Origin: Strigamia acuminata
Lineage: Eukaryota > Arthropoda > Chilopoda > Geophilomorpha > Linotaeniidae
NCBI GenBank assembly: GCA_949358305.1
Contig: OX442318.1
Location: 8,730,501-8,794,500 of the forward strand
Reading direction: 5' to 3'
Length of the DNA: 64,000 bases
Part shown: positions 44,640-57,859 of the stretch, piece by piece
How positions within the stretch are numbered: the stretch's first letter is position 1
How the letters are laid out: the number at the start of each line of letters is the position of its first letter
Made by a program: the position numbers and the translations under genes
The notes under the pieces: model-generated
Database searches by the model: none
Told to the model about the DNA's origin: nothing
What the model saw: the letters and a program-made list of their open reading frames with translations, nothing else

Positions 44640-47340
44640 CTCTATGGGAGAATACGAAATAATCACGTTTTACTCAATGAGTTCCTGTCTGTTTCTAGTT
44701 AATTTCAACAAGAACATTGACCAGGAAACCCTTAGCAACTGCTGGGCCCAATTTGAACCATTTTCAGAATTGGCTCCGTGTTTCGAAATAACATACCGTA
44801 GAGCAGCGATTATCCGAACTACTTGGGAGACATAGGTGGTCATAAAATCGATTTGTTCGCATAAAACAAGGTTTATAGACATACTGAACTGCATATGAAA
44901 ATAAACAATCGTTAAAAAATCGTTAGAAAGCATTAAAAGCATTAAAAAGCGATAAAAAATCGATGACCGCTGTTCGGATAACCGAAACTCTTTATAACGA
45001 ATCGCGATATAACGAATAATCGATATAACGAATACCTAAAAATGGCCGTTTTGTGGGGCCTCATTTTATAGTTGTATTTTTTTAATGATTAAACTAAATA
45101 AAAACGTTTAAAAGGTCTAATTTTTGTTGTTACAAATTGTAAATAAACAATTGAGGTATTTTTATAAGCCACAATTGAGAATTAGGACAAATTGTGCAAG
45201 AATTTCTCACCAGGATGTCACACACTCATAAATTAATACAGAAAGTTAACTGAAAAGGGATAAGTGACCTCTTTAAAAGAGGGGAAAAGAAAACTGGGTT
45301 TCTCACTGACAATAATTGCTATTTTTTTTTGCAACAGGAACTGAATCCAACTTCCTGGAACAAATGGGTATAGCAAATAATGACTTGTGTATAATGAAAA
45401 CAAAACAAATAGGTTTAACCTATTTTTTCCCTCAAAAAGGTAATAATAAACAAGTGTTTTTTGATAATACAATAGTGTAGACCATTCTGCACAATGGCTG
45501 CAAGGTATATGTCAGTAGAATAGAATCCTGAAGCCAATGTCTTCATTTGACCTTGACCAAACATCCCAAGGATCAGTCAAGTTCAGGATTTGGTGCAGAA
45601 TTCAGAATTAACTCATTAAGAGAGAATCTTTTTTCTTTTTTTTCTGCTTTCAAGAGATTTATGGAAATGCAGATGAACCAAATATGGATAGAATTATGTG
45701 GTTTAAATTGGTATAAACACATTAATCCTTCATCTAGAATTAAAATTACAATTTACAGTCAACCGATGTTGTTTTTCAACCGGAAAAGGAGAGATGGTAC
45801 AATTTGTTTTGGCTCTGATATTTCCAATACACACACTTCTGTCATCCTGTGTATTTCTTAACCTAGAAGAGATTGACCCTGGACTCAATGAACATGTACG
45901 TTGGGTCCTAGGTTTCCGATACAGGCCGATGCCGATATTGTCCCACTAAATATTGGTCAACACCGATAGCCCATAAGATAATACGAGCCGCGGTTTTTAT
46001 CAGGGCCGTCTTTACACTTTTCAGCGCCCTGGGCTAATAAAACTCAGGCGCCCCTTGCCCAGCACTTTTCTGTGCCCGGCGCCCTTCTGTGCCCATCGAG
46101 CCCCTGTGCCCATCGAGCCCCTGGGCTGCAGCCCAGTTAGCCCAATGGTAAAGGTGGGCCTGGCCATCGTCGGCCACAACTATAACCAAGTAACACGAAC
46201 GGTAGAATTTTTATCGCATCTATTGTATGTAACAAGTCTATCCACACTCTACCTAGACCATCTATACAGATGCATTGTGATTCTATGTGGAAATTCGATC
46301 GAAAATGGAAATTAAACATAGACCGCTCTATCTCGTACTACGTAGACCCTTAATGCGGATGCAATATCAACACTCGATGTTGAATTATTTTACATAACGA
46401 ATGTAGCATACGTTCAACTTTCGTTATACAGTTGAAACTCTTTATAAAGAATCGCAAAGGACCCGAAAAATCGATTCGTTAAAACAAATTTTTTTAACAT
46501 GGTGTTCTATGGCCAGCCAACCAAACCGGCCATTTCTAAGCATTCGTTATATCGCGATTCGTTATAAAGAGTTTCGACTGCATTTAAAAATTAAAATTGT
46601 GTGTTTTACTTCAATTTTAAAACAAAAATGGCATCATTTCCTGTCCTATTTATTAAATTAAACTATTAATTATTTACGCAATGCAATATATTGTGAAATA
46701 GATTTCCCAACCATCGAAACATTCTTTTTCGATGGCACCAGAGCTCTCCTTTAGTTTCACGGATGACCAAGCCACCAGTGTCCCCAGGGGTGACCACTCG
46801 GAGGTAGAGAGTTGGATTTTCCACCCCCAAAAGCTGACCACAAAGCAGCCATCGTCTTTGATGAGCATAATTTTTATTATTATTATTTTTTATTATTTAT
46901 GTACTTATTTACAAGGCCAATTAGCACAGCCAGAATGTGAATCAACAAAGTGTTATTACAAGATCAAAATAATGCCCGCAAAACAGACAAACATCAACAA
47001 ATCAGTCTGAAAAAGAGGAAGGGAAAAAACAAATAAAAAAGAAAAACAAATACTTTACACGAATTTTTACGATCCAACAACATTTCCATCAACAAATTCT
47101 CGTTTAAACCACGATAAACCAAACTAAATAATATTTCAATCTATTCACAATGTCAAAGAAAAATATATTCATCTCTTTTTTTGTTGTTTTATATCTAATT
47201 ACAAATTAAAATTAAACAATACAAAGGCACTTGATGAAAAGAAAGAGGAAAATATTAAGCAAAAACAAATATATTACAATTATCCCTTGACCAGCATACT
47301 ATAAATGCATTTAAAGGTGATGAAAAGAGTTATTTCTTCT
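44640..47340. other. Intergenic region with several MITEs
   Basis: No gene supported. It contains a Tigger/pogo-like MITE at about 44812-44985 (ends CAGCGATTATCCGAAC and GTTCGGATAACCG), a CAGGGCCGTC-ended GC-rich element at 46001-46162, and a 144-bp palindromic MITE at 46437-46580 (CAGTTGAAACTCTTTATA and its inverse). A segment at 46580-46660 is repeated near 32225. A short minus-strand frame at 46868-46674 is unrecognised. Confidence 0.55.
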
Positions 47341-47366
47341 TGTTCAAAGAATAATTGTTTCTCTCG

Positions 47367-50300
47367 TTAAGATGTCGAGATGTCGTGCTGCTGTAGCTGC
47401 GACCTGAGCACGTTGTTCTCGTTGCGCAGCTCGTCGCACTGTTGTCGGAGCATCTCCATGTCGAGGGATAGTCTCTCGTTGTCTTTGAGAGTATCCGCGA
47501 GTCGTTGGTTGGAACTTCGAAGGTCTTGAATGTAGTCGCAAGCCTTGGCTAGGATTCCTCCTTTGCTCTGTGGGCGGGTGTGCATGCAAAGTGGAAATGG
47601 TGGTTAGAATCAAGTCAATTTAAAATTTACAGCAAAATTTATGCAAATATATGTAAAATGTACATTTAAAAATCGAATCTGGTGTAAATTGATGTAAAAT
47701 GTACATTTAAAAATCGAATATGGTGTAAATTGTATATTTAAACGTCGAATTTGGTGTAAATTGATGTAAAATGTATATTTAAACGTCGAATTTGGTGTAA
47801 ATTGATGTAAAATGTATGTTTAAACTACCAAACTGGTGTAAATTAATGTAAATTGTATATTTAAACGTCAAATCTGAAGTAAATTTATGTAAAAAACATC
47901 AAACTTGATGTAAATTTATGTAAAAAAACACAAATTTTCATGTAAATTAGTGTAAAATGCACATTAAAACACCAATTTAGGCAAAGTTAACTTTTAAAAG
48001 TCGTTTTTTTAAAAAAAAAAAGTTTAGATGGATAAATGAATTTTTGACTAATTTAAGTAAATTTTTTTTCAAAAATGCAAAATTGAGGAAATTAAACAAC
48101 GACCTGACTCTGTTTTGTATGATCCTGACTGCATTCAGGTACGATTTTTGATAATTTGATTATCCAATTATTGATCTTATCACGCCTTCGCCTTTCAACT
48201 ACGACAGAAAAATAAAACAATATTAAAACCAATAAATATTTGATCGCCAAATGAATCGAACCTTCGTTATGAGTGGCTCGTCTCCTCTCATCTCTAGCGG
48301 TCCTAGGACCATCAACTTTTGGACTAAACTGATGAGTTCTGGGAGCGATAGATCTTTGACCGGTTGTTAAAACCTCTTGAGGCATCATAACGTAAAATTG
48401 ACCTAAAAGTATTCAAATTTTTAATATTTCTGGAAAAAATTAGATATTGCATTGAATTCTTCACGAAATTATTAAAATTTTCATCATTTTTCATGAAAAA
48501 TTGAAAACTTAATTCATTTTTCATATTAAAAAATTGAAAATTTCATTCATTTTTCGTGAAAAAATTGAAAATTTCATTCATTTTTCGTGAAAAAATTGAA
48601 AATTTCATTCATTTTTCGTGAAAAAATTAAAATTTTTATTCATTTTTCGTGAAAAATTAAAATTTCCATTCATTTTTCATTAAAAAATTAAAATTTTCAT
48701 TCATTTTCCATGAAAAAAAACAAATTTCATTCACTTTACGTGAAAAAATTGTAAATTTCATTCATTCTTCATGAAAAAAATAAAATTTCATTCACTTTTG
48801 GTGAAAAAATTGAAAATTTCATTCATTTTTCGTGAAAAAATTGAAAATTTCATTCATTTTCCATAAAAAAAAAAAATTTCATTCACTTTACGTGAAAAAA
48901 TTGAAAATTTCATTCATTTTACAAGGAAAAATAGGATTTGTAATTCATTATTTATGAAAAAAATTGAAAATTTTCATTCAATTTAAAAATATTCAATTTC
49001 TATACTCAAACCTGCGGCAGTAGTGGCCAGCGCGGCTGCGCCATCCGCGGCACCCGCATCGCCAGCCGTAGCGGCCACTGTTGGATAATAAGCGAACCTT
49101 GTTTCGCCAGTCTGTGCATCACCACTCGGACTGCTTCCATTGCTGAAAGGACTCGCGATAACCGCTTGTACGCCTTGTTGCCCCGTAAATGCTGTCGTGG
49201 TTATTACTTGCGCGGTTCCTTCCTGCGGTTCGGCACCCGCTTGGGTCACTTGAACAACTCTGTACGTCACTGCAAATAAATTTAATCCAAATATTTAATT
49301 TACTCACAAACTTATTCACAATTTTATTTTATAGAGGGATTTAGGACAGAATTTTGGATGATTTTGAGGATGTTTAGGTAGAAATTGAGGATTTTGTAAG
49401 GGAGTATTAAAGGTTTGTAACCTCCTTGTCCATTTTCAGTTCGAAACTGATAATGAACACCCGATGTTGGGTCGATTATGCTGGTACTGTCGGATGCAGT
49501 AAGTGCGACTTGTTCGTCGTGTTCACCAACCGCACCTTCTGTTGACAAAAAAATAATGGAGATTTGAGAAAGAAATTCGTTTTGAAGCGTGAGAACGTCA
49601 AGAAATAAATGAAAGTGTTCTAAAAAGTGATTATATTCATTTAAAATGAGTTAGAAAATTAATTATTTGAGGTTTTCGCGTTGAAAATTGTGGGATTTTT
49701 AAATTATTTCGTAAAAATATAGAAAAATTGTGAAATAATTTTTTTTTTAAATGATAAAATTATTTTTCATTTGTTTTAATATTTAAAAAAATGATTTTTC
49801 TGTTTTAAAGGTAAAATTACACGAAAAAATGCTAAAAATGTCAAAAAAGTGCTAAAAATGTCAAAAAAATGCTAAAAATGTCAAAAAAATCTAAATTTTT
49901 CAAAATAACTTTCTAAAAAAAATATTAAAAAAATGTTACACGCTTTACCAAAACCAAAAAAAGATAAAGTAATTTTTTTTAAAAAATAAATTCCCAAAAT
50001 AACAAAAATTTCTTCAAAAAATCCCAAATTTTCAACATAAATTTACAAAAAATCACAAAAACACCAATTTTTTTCCCCCAAAAAAACTCAAACTACCATC
50101 GATTTTAATTTGCGGTGTATCATCCGACGTGTTGGATTCGTTCGTTTTATCTTGCGAACTGAAAAAATAAACAAAAAATCAAACGTCAATCAAAACAAAC
50201 CAAATAATCTTATCAAACCAAAAAAAAAAACCGAAAAAAAACCAAAAAACCAAAAAAAATCCCAAAAAACCGAAAAAAAACCGAAAAAACCCCAAAAAAA

Positions 50301-50519
50301 ATATAAATCGCCGAAACAAACCCGAATTAAATTTAAAAACATTTCCCAATTTTGCCAAACAGAAACCTTGCAACGTATGTGTGTTTATCCGTTTCCCCGT
50401 TTCCCTTTGGTGTCATGCGAAACTTGCGTATTTCGGCGCTGCACTTTTCCTCCATTTTCCCACCGCAATCGTTTTCCAACTTCTTACCTCGAATCCAAAG
50501 CCTGATCTAACATATCCAT
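47367..50519 (-). CDS. USF: Upstream stimulatory factor, bHLH-leucine-zipper transcription factor
   Basis: Exons on the minus strand: 50488-50519, 50097-50158, 49422-49538, 49012-49269, 48262-48402, 48104-48198, 47367-47567, giving 301 residues with continuous phase. The N-terminal half is acidic/Gln-Ala-Thr-rich and contains VHYQFRTENGQG and VTYRVVQVTQ, conserved in USF1/2. The USF-specific region reads GQFYVMMPQEVL, then SIAPRTHQFSPK. The basic region and helix 1 are RTARDERRRATHNEVERRRR and DKINNWIIKLSKIVPECS; helix 2 and the zipper follow (KGGILAKACDYIQDLR, then heptad leucines to the stop). USF proteins bind CACGTG E-boxes as dimers and activate transcription. An intron interrupts the basic region at the conserved NE|V position. 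Introns carry ~30-bp minisatellites. Identity is firm. Confidence 0.96.
48420..48990. repeat. ~31-bp minisatellite in a USF intron
   Basis: About 17 units of AAAATTGAAAATTTCATTCA with TTTTTCGTGA. A weaker one (GTAAATTGATGTAAAATGTA) fills 47640-47960 in the last intron. Confidence 0.88.
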
Positions 50520-52300
50520 GTGGTTTGAGGGTGAAGTTTTTGAATTTGCCAGGAAGCTAAGCAATGTTGATCACGGGGCCAAACAACAGGTCATGTGAGT
50601 TGCAAAATGAACATGTGACAAAGATGGCGATCCCTGCTTCGAGTCTTCGCTATCTACGCACTTGGACAATTCGGACTCTTCCTTCTCCAAGCTCGTTTCG
50701 ACCGCTTGTTTCACGCTCTAATTGCGTTTAACACTTCAATAAATGATTTCAGGAGGGAAGTGGGTGCTAGGAGGGAATCGTTTGTTGTTAAAACCATATT
50801 GACATTCGAACTTATTGCTTTTGCGGAGTGGATGGGTAATGGGGACAGGGTGACTAGGCCCGGCCTTCGTTTGGCGGATGGTACATGACGTCATGTTTAT
50901 TTTAATGCGCCGCATGGTGCTAGAAAGCGAAAGTATGAAAAAAATGTTGTTATATGATTAATGACAGTAGCTCCCACCAGCAAGGCGCTGCTAGCAAGTT
51001 CAGGGTGAAATTTGATAGCGAACTCAGCGTTTAATCATTTTTCAGATATTTTAATGATGGAGAAATAATTGTGTGTGAAAGATACACGCATTTTGATGAA
51101 ATAGTGCAGTGAGAACTAGTTGACTTGGTTTTTATTTAATATTTCAATGTTTTTCTTCTATTTAATAGTTTAATACCGTATTACCCCGCTTTAAGCCGCA
51201 TGTCGGTTTAGCGCGAGTTTGACCAGACTGCCGGTAAACCTCGTTTTTATGAGTACAAATTATTTCAATGAGTAATGAACTAAAACAAGCTTAAAAAGCG
51301 TTTTTAGTCGTCCAAAATGTAGGAAATTAGCCTAACATTCGATAAATTTTCACAAATTTTAATAATAATCTTCAGAATATTAAAAAAACTCAAATTTCTG
51401 ACCCTAATTCCAACATAATTATTCATCCGGGCGTTTTTGGGTTTTCACAACACCTGGAATCTTTTAAGATTCCACAGATTCCAATCCAGTCTGGCCCGGC
51501 GGGCTACCGGAAGTTTCCCGGTGGCCCGTGGCCGCTGTGGCCTGTCGCGGCCTGCTGTGGCCTGTCCCGACTTCATTAATTGTGGCCCGGACACCCAGAT
51601 TTCCCGGCAATAAATTTGTTCCCAGTCCAGCGCTGTTCCAATCTCGGGAATCCTTGCGAATCTGATGAAATCTTGCAAAATCTCACGAGATCTCGTAAAA
51701 TCCTGCAAAATCTCGCAAAGTTAGAGCCAAATCCTGAGATTCCAGAGATTTTCTAGTGGAATCTTACAGGGTGTACGAGATTCCATCCTGTACGGTATTC
51801 TTAAGGCATTGTAAACAATCCCATAAAGCACCGCAAACCCAGAACCTAACCACACAGTGGCCATTGCACATCCCAACAAGCTTTGTTGACATTTTATATC
51901 TTTTATCTCAAATGTTTCACCACATATTATCTTATTATTATCGATGTTCTGAATTCCGACGGATCTCAAGTGAAATAAAAAAGAAAATAAATCAATTAAA
52001 CTTTAGTCCTTGAGACATATCACCACAAAAAACATAAAATTACTTCAAAAATAAATAACCAACTATAATAGTATAATTTTTAATTAAATTAAACTTATCA
52101 AAATCAACAAAATCATCGAGATTACAGGTCAAGTTTTCTCTGAAATCACTTCCCAAGTGCACGAGCACTCCAGAGTGCAACAGCACCCGCACTATCATAT
52201 CAAATTCCACCAAACTTTCAGTCCTATGGCCAGTCTAATCAGACTCTACAAAACCTGATAACAATTTACCAAATCCCCACACAACCCAGTCTGTTCGCCA
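50520..52300. other. Intergenic region between USF and the acyltransferase
   Basis: No gene supported. It contains the 5' portion of a CCGTATT-ended MITE (51176 to about 51400, other end missing) and a complete hAT-like MITE (51487-51635). A run of AATCTTGCAAAATCTC-type short repeats lies at 51650-51760. The remainder is unique AT-rich DNA. Confidence 0.55.
51487..51635. mobile_element. 149-bp hAT-like MITE with perfect 8-bp target duplication
   Basis: Inverted relative to the copy at 30383. The ends are CAGTCTGGCCCGGCGGG and CCCAGTCCAGCGCTG, flanked on both sides by TTCCAATC (51479-51486 and 51636-51643). Confidence 0.92.
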
Positions 52301-52308
52301 CGGTAAGA

Positions 52309-54093
52309 ATGAGCAGAAAATCCAACGAATTCCTATTAGCTCTACTATGTTTTGTCATTGGGATCATTCCCATGACTGCACTCATGCTATTACTCCTTCT
52401 AAGCGAAATCTACCGGCAATTCCTGGCAATCTACCTCAGCCTGAAACACAAACAGAAAATCCAACTCATCACCGGCTTGGACGGCCTATTTGTCATCACT
52501 GAACAGAAACTAGAAGTCACCAACAGCGCAATCGCCATTTTCCAAGGCAAAATCGACTTGGAAAAGATCAAAAACGCGGTGCGCACGTCGTGGACCGACG
52601 AGAAAAGCAACGGCGCTTTCGCGCATCAAAAACTACGCAACCGAATCGCGAAATCCTCCGGTTACTTCTACTGGCTTCCCGAGGAAAACTTCTCCGTTGA
52701 CGACCACGTCGAAATCTACCCTTGCAAGCCCGCAGAAAACGACCGGGAGTTCAACCACATCTTATCAACGGTATGCAACGAATATCTTCCCGAAAACATT
52801 TCGCCCTGGAAGGTCTTTGTGTTTCCTTTGTCTCCAAACTACGCGCGTTATCCCGGTCAACACTACGTCATCTTGTTGCGCATACACCACTGCATGAGTG
52901 ATGGATATAGCTTGGTTAAGATGATCGCACATTGCATTCTGGATGAAAAAAGCATCAAATACTTGGAACCCAAAGCCCCAGAACCATCTATATTGTCCGA
53001 CATCAAGTTGTTTCTTCGCATAGTCTTTTATTGTCCGTTTGCGCTTGCTACAATCGTCTTCAAGCAGGATCTTAACAGTTTACGTGGACCGAAACAGAGC
53101 GGGGTACGGCTGATGAGGTTCTCTGAGACACTTCCTCTGGATCGGGTTAAAAAAGTGTGTAAATTGAGTTCGGCGACGGTTAACGACGTTTTAATGTCGT
53201 GCGTTACCGGTGCGTTGAAGCGGTTTTACGCGAGAGAGGATTCGCGCTTGGCTAAACCGGTGCACGCTTACATACCGATTTCACTGCACAAACCGATGAA
53301 AGAATTACAATTTACAAATGAGACCAGTTCTTTTTTAATTAAACTCCCGCTTGGTGAAGATTGTGGTGTGCTGGAACGTCTGAGGGAAGTCCGGAAAGAG
53401 ATTTTGGATCAGAAGAGTTTGTGTTTCTACCTGTGCTCGCATAGGCTTGTGACTTTATTGATGAACCGTACGCCAGGGATTAACGATGTTACCGCTAGGC
53501 TCGCAGGTGCTACCATAGTCATCACTAACGTCGCTATGTATCAAAGCGAATGTGTTTCGAAGCATGGCGATCCTCTTAAGTTTTTCTCGGCCTTTCCTTC
53601 GCACCATCTTTACATGGGTGAGTATGTCAGGGCCGTCCAGGGCTGGACTACAAATTTAGTACCGGGAAATCTGGATGGGCCGGGCCACAGGGACAGGCTA
53701 CGGTGGGCCAGGGACGGAAAATTCCGGGTACGGGTCGGGTAGGGTCGGGTACGGGTGGGTATGGGTAGAGAATTTTTTTGGAGATGGGTAACGGGCGGGT
53801 AACGGGTACGGTTTTTACGCCAATGCACAACACTGCAGTCCAGCACTGGGGCCGCCGTGAGACAAAATGGCGTCACAAGCAAACAATTTTTCGTCTAATC
53901 TTTCGGATGTTCTCTTTTATTTCTAGCTGCTGGTGTGGCAATCACAAGTTACAACGGTACTGTTCAGCTGGCTATGTCGGTAGATAAAGCGGTTCTCGAC
54001 GATGTGAAAACAGTTGATTGGATTCTAGCATCTTGCCTTGAAGAATTTGAAATGCTAGAACAAAAAGTGAGCAGGATGCCCAATGGTCATTAG
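52309..54093 (+). CDS. Wax-ester synthase/diacylglycerol O-acyltransferase (WS/DGAT) family
   Basis: Two exons, 52309-53617 and 53927-54093, give 491 residues. An N-terminal hydrophobic helix (residues ~9-40, LLALLCFVIGIIPM...) suggests endoplasmic reticulum anchoring. The catalytic motif HHxxxDG is present as IHHCMSDGYS (~193). Later blocks are VNDVLMSCVTGALKRFY, the conserved PISLHKP region, and, in exon two, SYNGTVQLAMSVDKAVL, typical of the C-terminal lobe. These enzymes esterify fatty acyl-CoA to fatty alcohols or diacylglycerol, making waxes or storage fat; in arthropods, cuticular wax is one plausible role (inference). The exon 1 donor is G|GTGAGT, the acceptor TTTATTTCTAG. AATAAA follows at 54360. 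A MITE occupies most of the 309-bp intron. Without splicing the frame runs 41 codons into the intron/MITE to a false stop. Confidence 0.9.
53638..53847. mobile_element. hAT-like MITE inside the WS/DGAT intron, with expanded GGGTA core
   Basis: Starts CAGGGCTGGACTAC and ends GTCCAGCACTG. The 8-bp flanks are GGGCCGTC and GGGCCGCC. Its middle (53723-53766) is a run of GGGTACGGGTCGGGTAGGGT units absent from the family copies at 30383 and 51487. Confidence 0.85.
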
Positions 54094-54491
54094 CGAATGA
54101 AACCAGAATACATTTCAAAACAACAAACTCAAATTAGACACTCAACTCCAACAGTGTAAGTTCAACCAGTGGGAGTTTGTTGTTTTGTAGACAGTTTCAA
54201 CAACAAGTCCCAATAAGAGAAACAGTGGCAATACTTGCAACTCTGATTATCTTCATTTTTCAACCTAGTGTCATGTTCCTCTTCACTGGAGTTTTAATTT
54301 ATGTAATTATGTTAATATTGTGTGTGATTGTTTGAGCACAATAGCATTTACTAAACCTGAATAAAAGCAAGCACAGTTCTTCATTTGATACGTTAACAAT
54401 GTCATTTCAATGTTAAAATGTAATTAAACTGATATGTCATGGAATGGATGTTTTTTTTAAAAAAAATATTTAAACAGTTTCAAAGCGATTA

Positions 54492-56710
54492 TTATATCTC
54501 AGAATGCAATGATTTTTCAGCTGCTGGCTTTTCATTCATTCTCTGGATTTCTCTATAAAAGAATAAATTAAAAATAGTAATAAAAATTAAAAAAAATAAA
54601 AAGACTTACTGTTCATCTGCAGCATCTCGCTCACGAGATGATTTTCTTTCTTTACCTGATAAAAAAATAAATAGTTCTTCCATAAACCAACCAAATTACT
54701 ACCAATTCATTATAACTCACTTGGTTTCCTGCAAAATATGAAATAGGCAATTCCAACAAGAATTGCAACAAGAAGCAATGAACCAAAAACAATTCCAATG
54801 ATGGCGCCAAAATTTATTGTTTTTTGCTCACTGACAACAACTGAGAGAAAAATGAGAAATGATTGATTATTGCAATAACAAAAAAGAAAATGCAAAAGTA
54901 CCTGGGTCTAAAAAAGTAACTTTTGATGATTTAATGTAAGTTCCATTTTCATTATTTCTAGCAAAGCACATGTAATCTCCTGCTTCTGATATATTTGTCA
55001 CAGCTGTTGCAGAAACCAAAACCCAATCTCCTTTGGTGTTAAGTCTTTTGATCTGGTAATCGTTGGCTTCAGGTAAACCATCGGCTTCGCAGACTATTTC
55101 CTTAACTTCACCAGGATTGATTCTGTTGTCAAGAGGGTTTTCACTTATACTAACAGACCCTGTTGCATCTATGACAATAAAAACATTACATTAAGTCATT
55201 GTCCAATAGTATAACCGAATAATAAATAATTAGTAGTTTGTCAGATCAGAATCCGGCAATACATAAGTCCAGCCCTGCTTAATAATTCTTACATGCTTTG
55301 CCAAAGACTCCTAAAAGAACCCTAGACTCATTTTTATGGTAAGCGTCATGTACGACTACACACTTGATGAGTTTCTCCAAATCCAAATGACGTTTGAGTC
55401 CCTCAAAGGCGTATTGCATTACATCAAAATTCACTGTCAGTATGGAATTGACATTGAGCAAGCGATTGGCATGGAAGACTTCTTCACGCGCTTCTACTCT
55501 CAGGACGTTGTCAACAAACCATAAGAAAGTGGCTTTAGGATATCCCTGATAGGATTTGCACACGAATTCGACACTTCCGTCAGCACGAGTAGTTATAACT
55601 TTCCTGGTGTTGTTTTCAATCCTTTCTCCTGAAAGCCACAACTCTGGTTCATTAGGCTTGACTGCAACAAAAAGAAATTGCCATTTCAAAAATCCTGCTC
55701 CACATCACCACAAACTTTTCTGAACAATCATCACCTGTGACCAATACTCTGAACGTTACTTTCTTGTCGTCATCTAAGCGGCAAATGTAATCTCCATTGT
55801 CTGTGAAATTTAAATTGGAGGCCTCAAATTTGCATCCTGTAGAATTAACAAGGTGAAACTTGTTGTCTCCAAATCTATCTGCCTCTAATTCTTTGTTTTT
55901 CATGAGCGTGCATCTCTGTGTAGCATTTGTGGAGCATACAAGAGTTACTGAATCACCCTTTTCCACTCGGATGATTTCTGCAAAATAGATTTTGGTAATT
56001 ATTATTAAATGTTTACTATTCCCTAGTTTTCTTATATAGCTTTTGCCTTTTTTCACCTCACAGAAATGAAACTCTTTATTGTTTAATAACCTGGCCAACT
56101 GTTGCTAAGGGAAAATATGGAAGTTGCATGATGCCTCAGCACAATGCCTCTGCATAATGCCTCTATGTATTGTATTGCTAACAATGCAATATAATTTCTG
56201 GTCATGCTTAAAATACACCACACTAGTTTATTGTACAATCGCGGGCCGCCAGAAATGCAAAATATAATACAGATCAAAGTTATTCGAAGTATTAACATTC
56301 GCTACATTTGGTATAAAATTGCAAATCTAATTAATTTTACAATTAATGATAACAGATAATGAGTCAATGATTAATAGCCATTTTGTTAGTTTAAGAGCGA
56401 TAAGAGTGATTGGATTTTGGGAGGAGTCATTTTGCAAGCAAAAAGTACTCTTTTCTAACTCAAAAAATTAGAAAACTTCACAAAAATAAATTGACTAATT
56501 CTTCTGCATTTCATTTGTAAAATATAAGTTTGCATTATGTACAGTAAACAGTTTTATCAGATCTTTGCCTTCTGGTTATAAATAAAAACCATGGAAACAA
56601 ATAAAATCACACCATATGTTCAACACAAGTCACTAGAATTCTATTTGTACTTAATTCTTACCTTTACACACTACGGATGTTAGAAAAATTATTAAAATGA
56701 AAGCCTTCAT
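54492..56710 (-). CDS. Type I membrane protein with three Ig-like domains
   Basis: Exons on the minus strand: 56662-56710, 55735-55977, 55293-55661, 54902-55168, 54721-54840, 54610-54655, 54492-54552, giving 384 residues. Signal peptide MKAFILIIFLTSVVCK. The first domain has four cysteines (VTLVCS, TQRCTL, STGCKFEAS, GDYICR) and no core Trp. The second resembles a CD80-like C2-set domain (PNEPELWLSGE, FVCKSYQGYPKATFLW, IKCVVVHDAYH). The third begins ATGSVSISENP and has VCEADGLPEAN and GDYMCFARNN. The membrane helix is NFGAIIGIVFGSLLLVAILVG..., then a ~36-residue tail with KERKSSRERD and a helical end. The Ig exons are all phase 1-1. Likely a cell-surface recognition molecule; no named family is recognised. 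All exons are intact. Confidence 0.82.
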
Positions 56711-57300
56711 ATTGGTTAGTAATGCTTCAGATCAATCAGACACTTGCAGTTGTAGTAGTGCACTGGGTAATGATAACATTTTCCTTTTATCAGTAAACTA
56801 TATAACACTCAGTCAGTGCAGGATACAAAGGTTATTTCCACGCCTTCAAATATTGATAAGAATTATTGATTCTCCTTTTTTACCTTAAAAAGAATGCGTG
56901 AGTAATTAAAACTATGAGTCACTTTATTTAACCAGTGGCGTAGCAAGGGTGCAGAGTGACCGCGATGTTAATGGCGAATGAATACCACTATGCACTATTC
57001 CTTTATTTTCGTACACTAAAACACTATGGTAGGAAGTGTTGCTGTGTTTGTAGGTTTATAGAGTGGGGTCACGTGGCCAATGGCTGTTGAAGCCCAAACG
57101 TCTCTGAAGGCAACACATGTTTAGAGCAGGGAAAAGAACTCACCTGATTGGCTAGTTTAGCTTACTCATTTAAATGTGGCTAATGGTTCCTTGCTGTGTT
57201 ATTTCTCTATTTTTAATGTGCTTTTCTTCATTTACTGTGGTAATTCTCAAATTACTGTATTCATTCTTAAGTTGCTATGATAATTCCATATGTTGCCATG
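56711..57300. other. Upstream region of the Ig gene and solo transposon end
   Basis: It includes the likely promoter of the Ig gene. At 56934 a lone CAGTGGCGTAGCAAGGGTG, a classic hAT terminus, has no visible partner. No gene seen. Confidence 0.5.
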
Positions 57301-57302
57301 TT

Positions 57303-57539
57303 CAACTGAGAAACGTACACGAAGTCAACGGAGATCCTTCTTATCAAAATGTCAAGCAAGGACAAGTCGTACTACTCGAAAGGGTAGGCCAGAATCCATA
57401 CTTTTGGCCCATGGCGAGAATAACCGAAGTCTTTCCCGGCGAAGATGGTTTAGTACGTGTGGTTAAGGTGGTCGATCCACAGGGAAAAGTTTTGGTTAGG
57501 TCGGCACGTCATGTGCGTGTCCTAGAAATGGATTTGTAA
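57303..57539 (+). mobile_element. BEL/Pao polymerase C-terminus (DUF5641), plus-strand fragment
   Basis: Reads LRNVHEVNGDPSYQNVKQGQ, VVLLERVGQNPYFWPMARIT, then FPGEDGLVRVVKVVDPQGKV, with a stop at 57537-57539. This is the small domain at the end of BEL/Pao Pol polyproteins. The upstream frame is unrelated, so only the last ~80 codons remain. The sequence after the stop may be the start of an LTR, not verified. Confidence 0.8.
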
Positions 57540-57859
57540 ACGATGCTAAGTGTTCTCGTTAAGTGAAAGCTGTAGAAAGCATCTGTTACGCGGGAACGCT
57601 GTTTCCAGCAACATGGAGTGTCATGAGCCAGTCACTTGTCTGGACGTTAAATCATTAGTTCCTAGAAAATAAAATTCATTGTTTTTAATTTACAATCTTA
57701 AATTAGATTTAAAAAGGGCTCTTATCTGACACAGTCCAGTTGCAATCCCAGTGATTCTTTAAGTCTCTCAGGTTTTCCTCATGAGTTAATTTTATAATTA
57801 ACTAACCAATTAATTTGTATTAATTGAGGAAGCCATTTTGGTGTGATACAGTCCTGATG

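Noticed and set aside
46055-46170. GC-rich CCCATCGAGCCCCTG tandem stretch as a CpG island or tRNA
   Set aside because: It is internal to a CAGGGCC-ended transposon-like repeat. No tRNA box A/B or cloverleaf could be drawn, and no tRNA or rRNA gene was found anywhere in the window.
53618-53742. C-terminal 41 codons of the unspliced acyltransferase ORF
   Set aside because: They translate the intron and MITE. A strong GTGAGT donor and the matching conserved C-terminal exon show the real protein continues at 53927.
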